A stretch of 7,024 nucleotides of DNA from an uncultured Carnobacterium sp. (lineage in GTDB: Bacteria > Bacillota > Bacilli > Lactobacillales > Aerococcaceae). Under the pieces are notes generated by a model that had not been told where the DNA came from, ran no database searches, and worked only from the letters and a program-made list of their open reading frames with translations. A program made the position numbers and the translations under genes. Position 1 is the first letter of the stretch. Every line of letters starts with the position of its first letter. Below are positions 6,887 to 7,024 of the stretch, in pieces. The DNA is taken from assembly GCA_937976325.1 (NCBI GenBank), contig CALJSD010000067.1, positions 1 through 7,024 on the forward strand, in the 5' to 3' direction.

Positions 6887-6945
6887 GAAAGACTACGAAG
6901 CAGAATATTCTCGCACTGTGAGAATATTCTTAGCTTCTGTCTTTC
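6887..6945. repeat. Long imperfect inverted repeat in the folD leader
   Basis: Three nested arms pair across a 7-nt loop. GAAAGAC (6887-6893) pairs with GTCTTTC (6939-6945), GAAGC (6897-6901) with GCTTC (6933-6937), and AGAATATTCTC (6902-6912) with GAGAATATTCT (6920-6930). That is 23 base pairs with small internal loops. The inner arm contains AGAATATTCT, itself a palindrome, so it occurs twice in both orientations (6902-6911, 6921-6930). No T-run follows on either strand, so this is not a standard intrinsic terminator. It could be a folded 5' leader of the folD transcript or part of a dispersed intergenic repeat. Confidence 0.6.
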
Positions 6946-7024
6946 TGCTTCACATCCTTTGTAGTTGAACTCGCAATCGCAGAAATGGCGTGCGTTTCCC
7001 GAAACATCCGCAGAACGTTTCACG

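Larger units (their letters stand above)
6688..7024. other. Non-coding leader upstream of folD
   Basis: This is the only stretch without a gene. From left to right it holds the folD ribosome binding site (AAAGGAG), a very AT-rich zone with the candidate promoter and palindrome (6720-6800), a transition zone without clear structure (6800-6860), the large inverted repeat (6887-6945), and a segment that rises to about 50% GC over 6961-7020. The last segment has small dyads, for example GTTTC/GAAAC at 6994-7005. I see no tRNA, rRNA, T-box motif or recognisable riboswitch. Two short unsupported reading frames cross it on opposite strands. The upstream gene and the true length of this region lie outside the window. 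Confidence 0.6.

Noticed and set aside
6854..6964. Plus-strand small frame of 36 codons starting GTG across the inverted repeat
   Set aside because: No Shine-Dalgarno precedes it, and its sequence is dictated by the palindromic arms. An open frame on both strands is expected for such a repeat.
6859..7023. Minus-strand open frame of 54 codons entering from the right edge (starts GTG, Cys-rich product)
   Set aside because: It runs through the inverted repeat, matches no family I recognise, and an antiparallel frame over the same dyads is also open. No ribosome binding site can be judged at the edge. A partial upstream gene cannot be excluded, but nothing supports one.
6688..7024. Tetrahydrofolate riboswitch, T-box or PurR boxes upstream of folD
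   Set aside because: I could not find the conserved T-box GGGTGG-type sequence or a THF-riboswitch core. CGAAC at 6882-6886 resembles part of a purine-regulator box, but no properly spaced, oriented partner is present.

Overview
The window is one tightly packed, minus-strand housekeeping operon from a low-GC Firmicute, most likely a member of the Lactobacillales. The coding part looks close to 40% GC by eye. The gene order folD-xseA-xseB-ispA-tlyA-recN is the classic Bacilli cluster. The lack of dxs beside ispA fits lactic acid bacteria, which generally make isoprenoids by the mevalonate route. A Carnobacteriaceae or Aerococcaceae-like source is a guess from overall protein character; the species cannot be fixed from the sequence alone.

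Layout in the direction of transcription (right to left): a 337-base non-coding leader (6688-7024); folD (5839-6687); xseA (4501-5835); xseB (4289-4501); ispA (3406-4284); a TlyA-type S4/FtsJ rRNA methyltransferase (2581-3396); recN (856-2568); a cytosolic glycerophosphodiester phosphodiesterase (131-859); and the first 47 codons of miaA (1-141), cut by the window edge. Every junction is an overlap of 1-11 nt or a gap of at most 12 nt. I see no terminator or internal promoter between genes, so one long, translationally coupled transcript is likely.

The genes share no single pathway. folD supplies one-carbon folates, xseAB and recN act in DNA repair, ispA makes farnesyl diphosphate, and tlyA and miaA modify rRNA and tRNA. 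miaA uses the dimethylallyl diphosphate that ispA also uses. The glycerophosphodiesterase handles phospholipid or teichoic-acid breakdown products.

Two start codons are better placed than the longest reading frames suggest: ispA at 4284 rather than 4311, and recN at a TTG at 2568 rather than a GTG at 2577. The most unusual protein feature is the second Asp-rich motif of IspA, which reads NDLQD instead of DDxxD. The least explained DNA is the leader. It holds a perfect 20-bp AT palindrome over a candidate promoter, then a dyad-rich block with mutually exclusive stem partners and a jump to about 50% GC at the window edge. I found no novel defence, mobile or biosynthetic system; the rest of the window is ordinary core genome.
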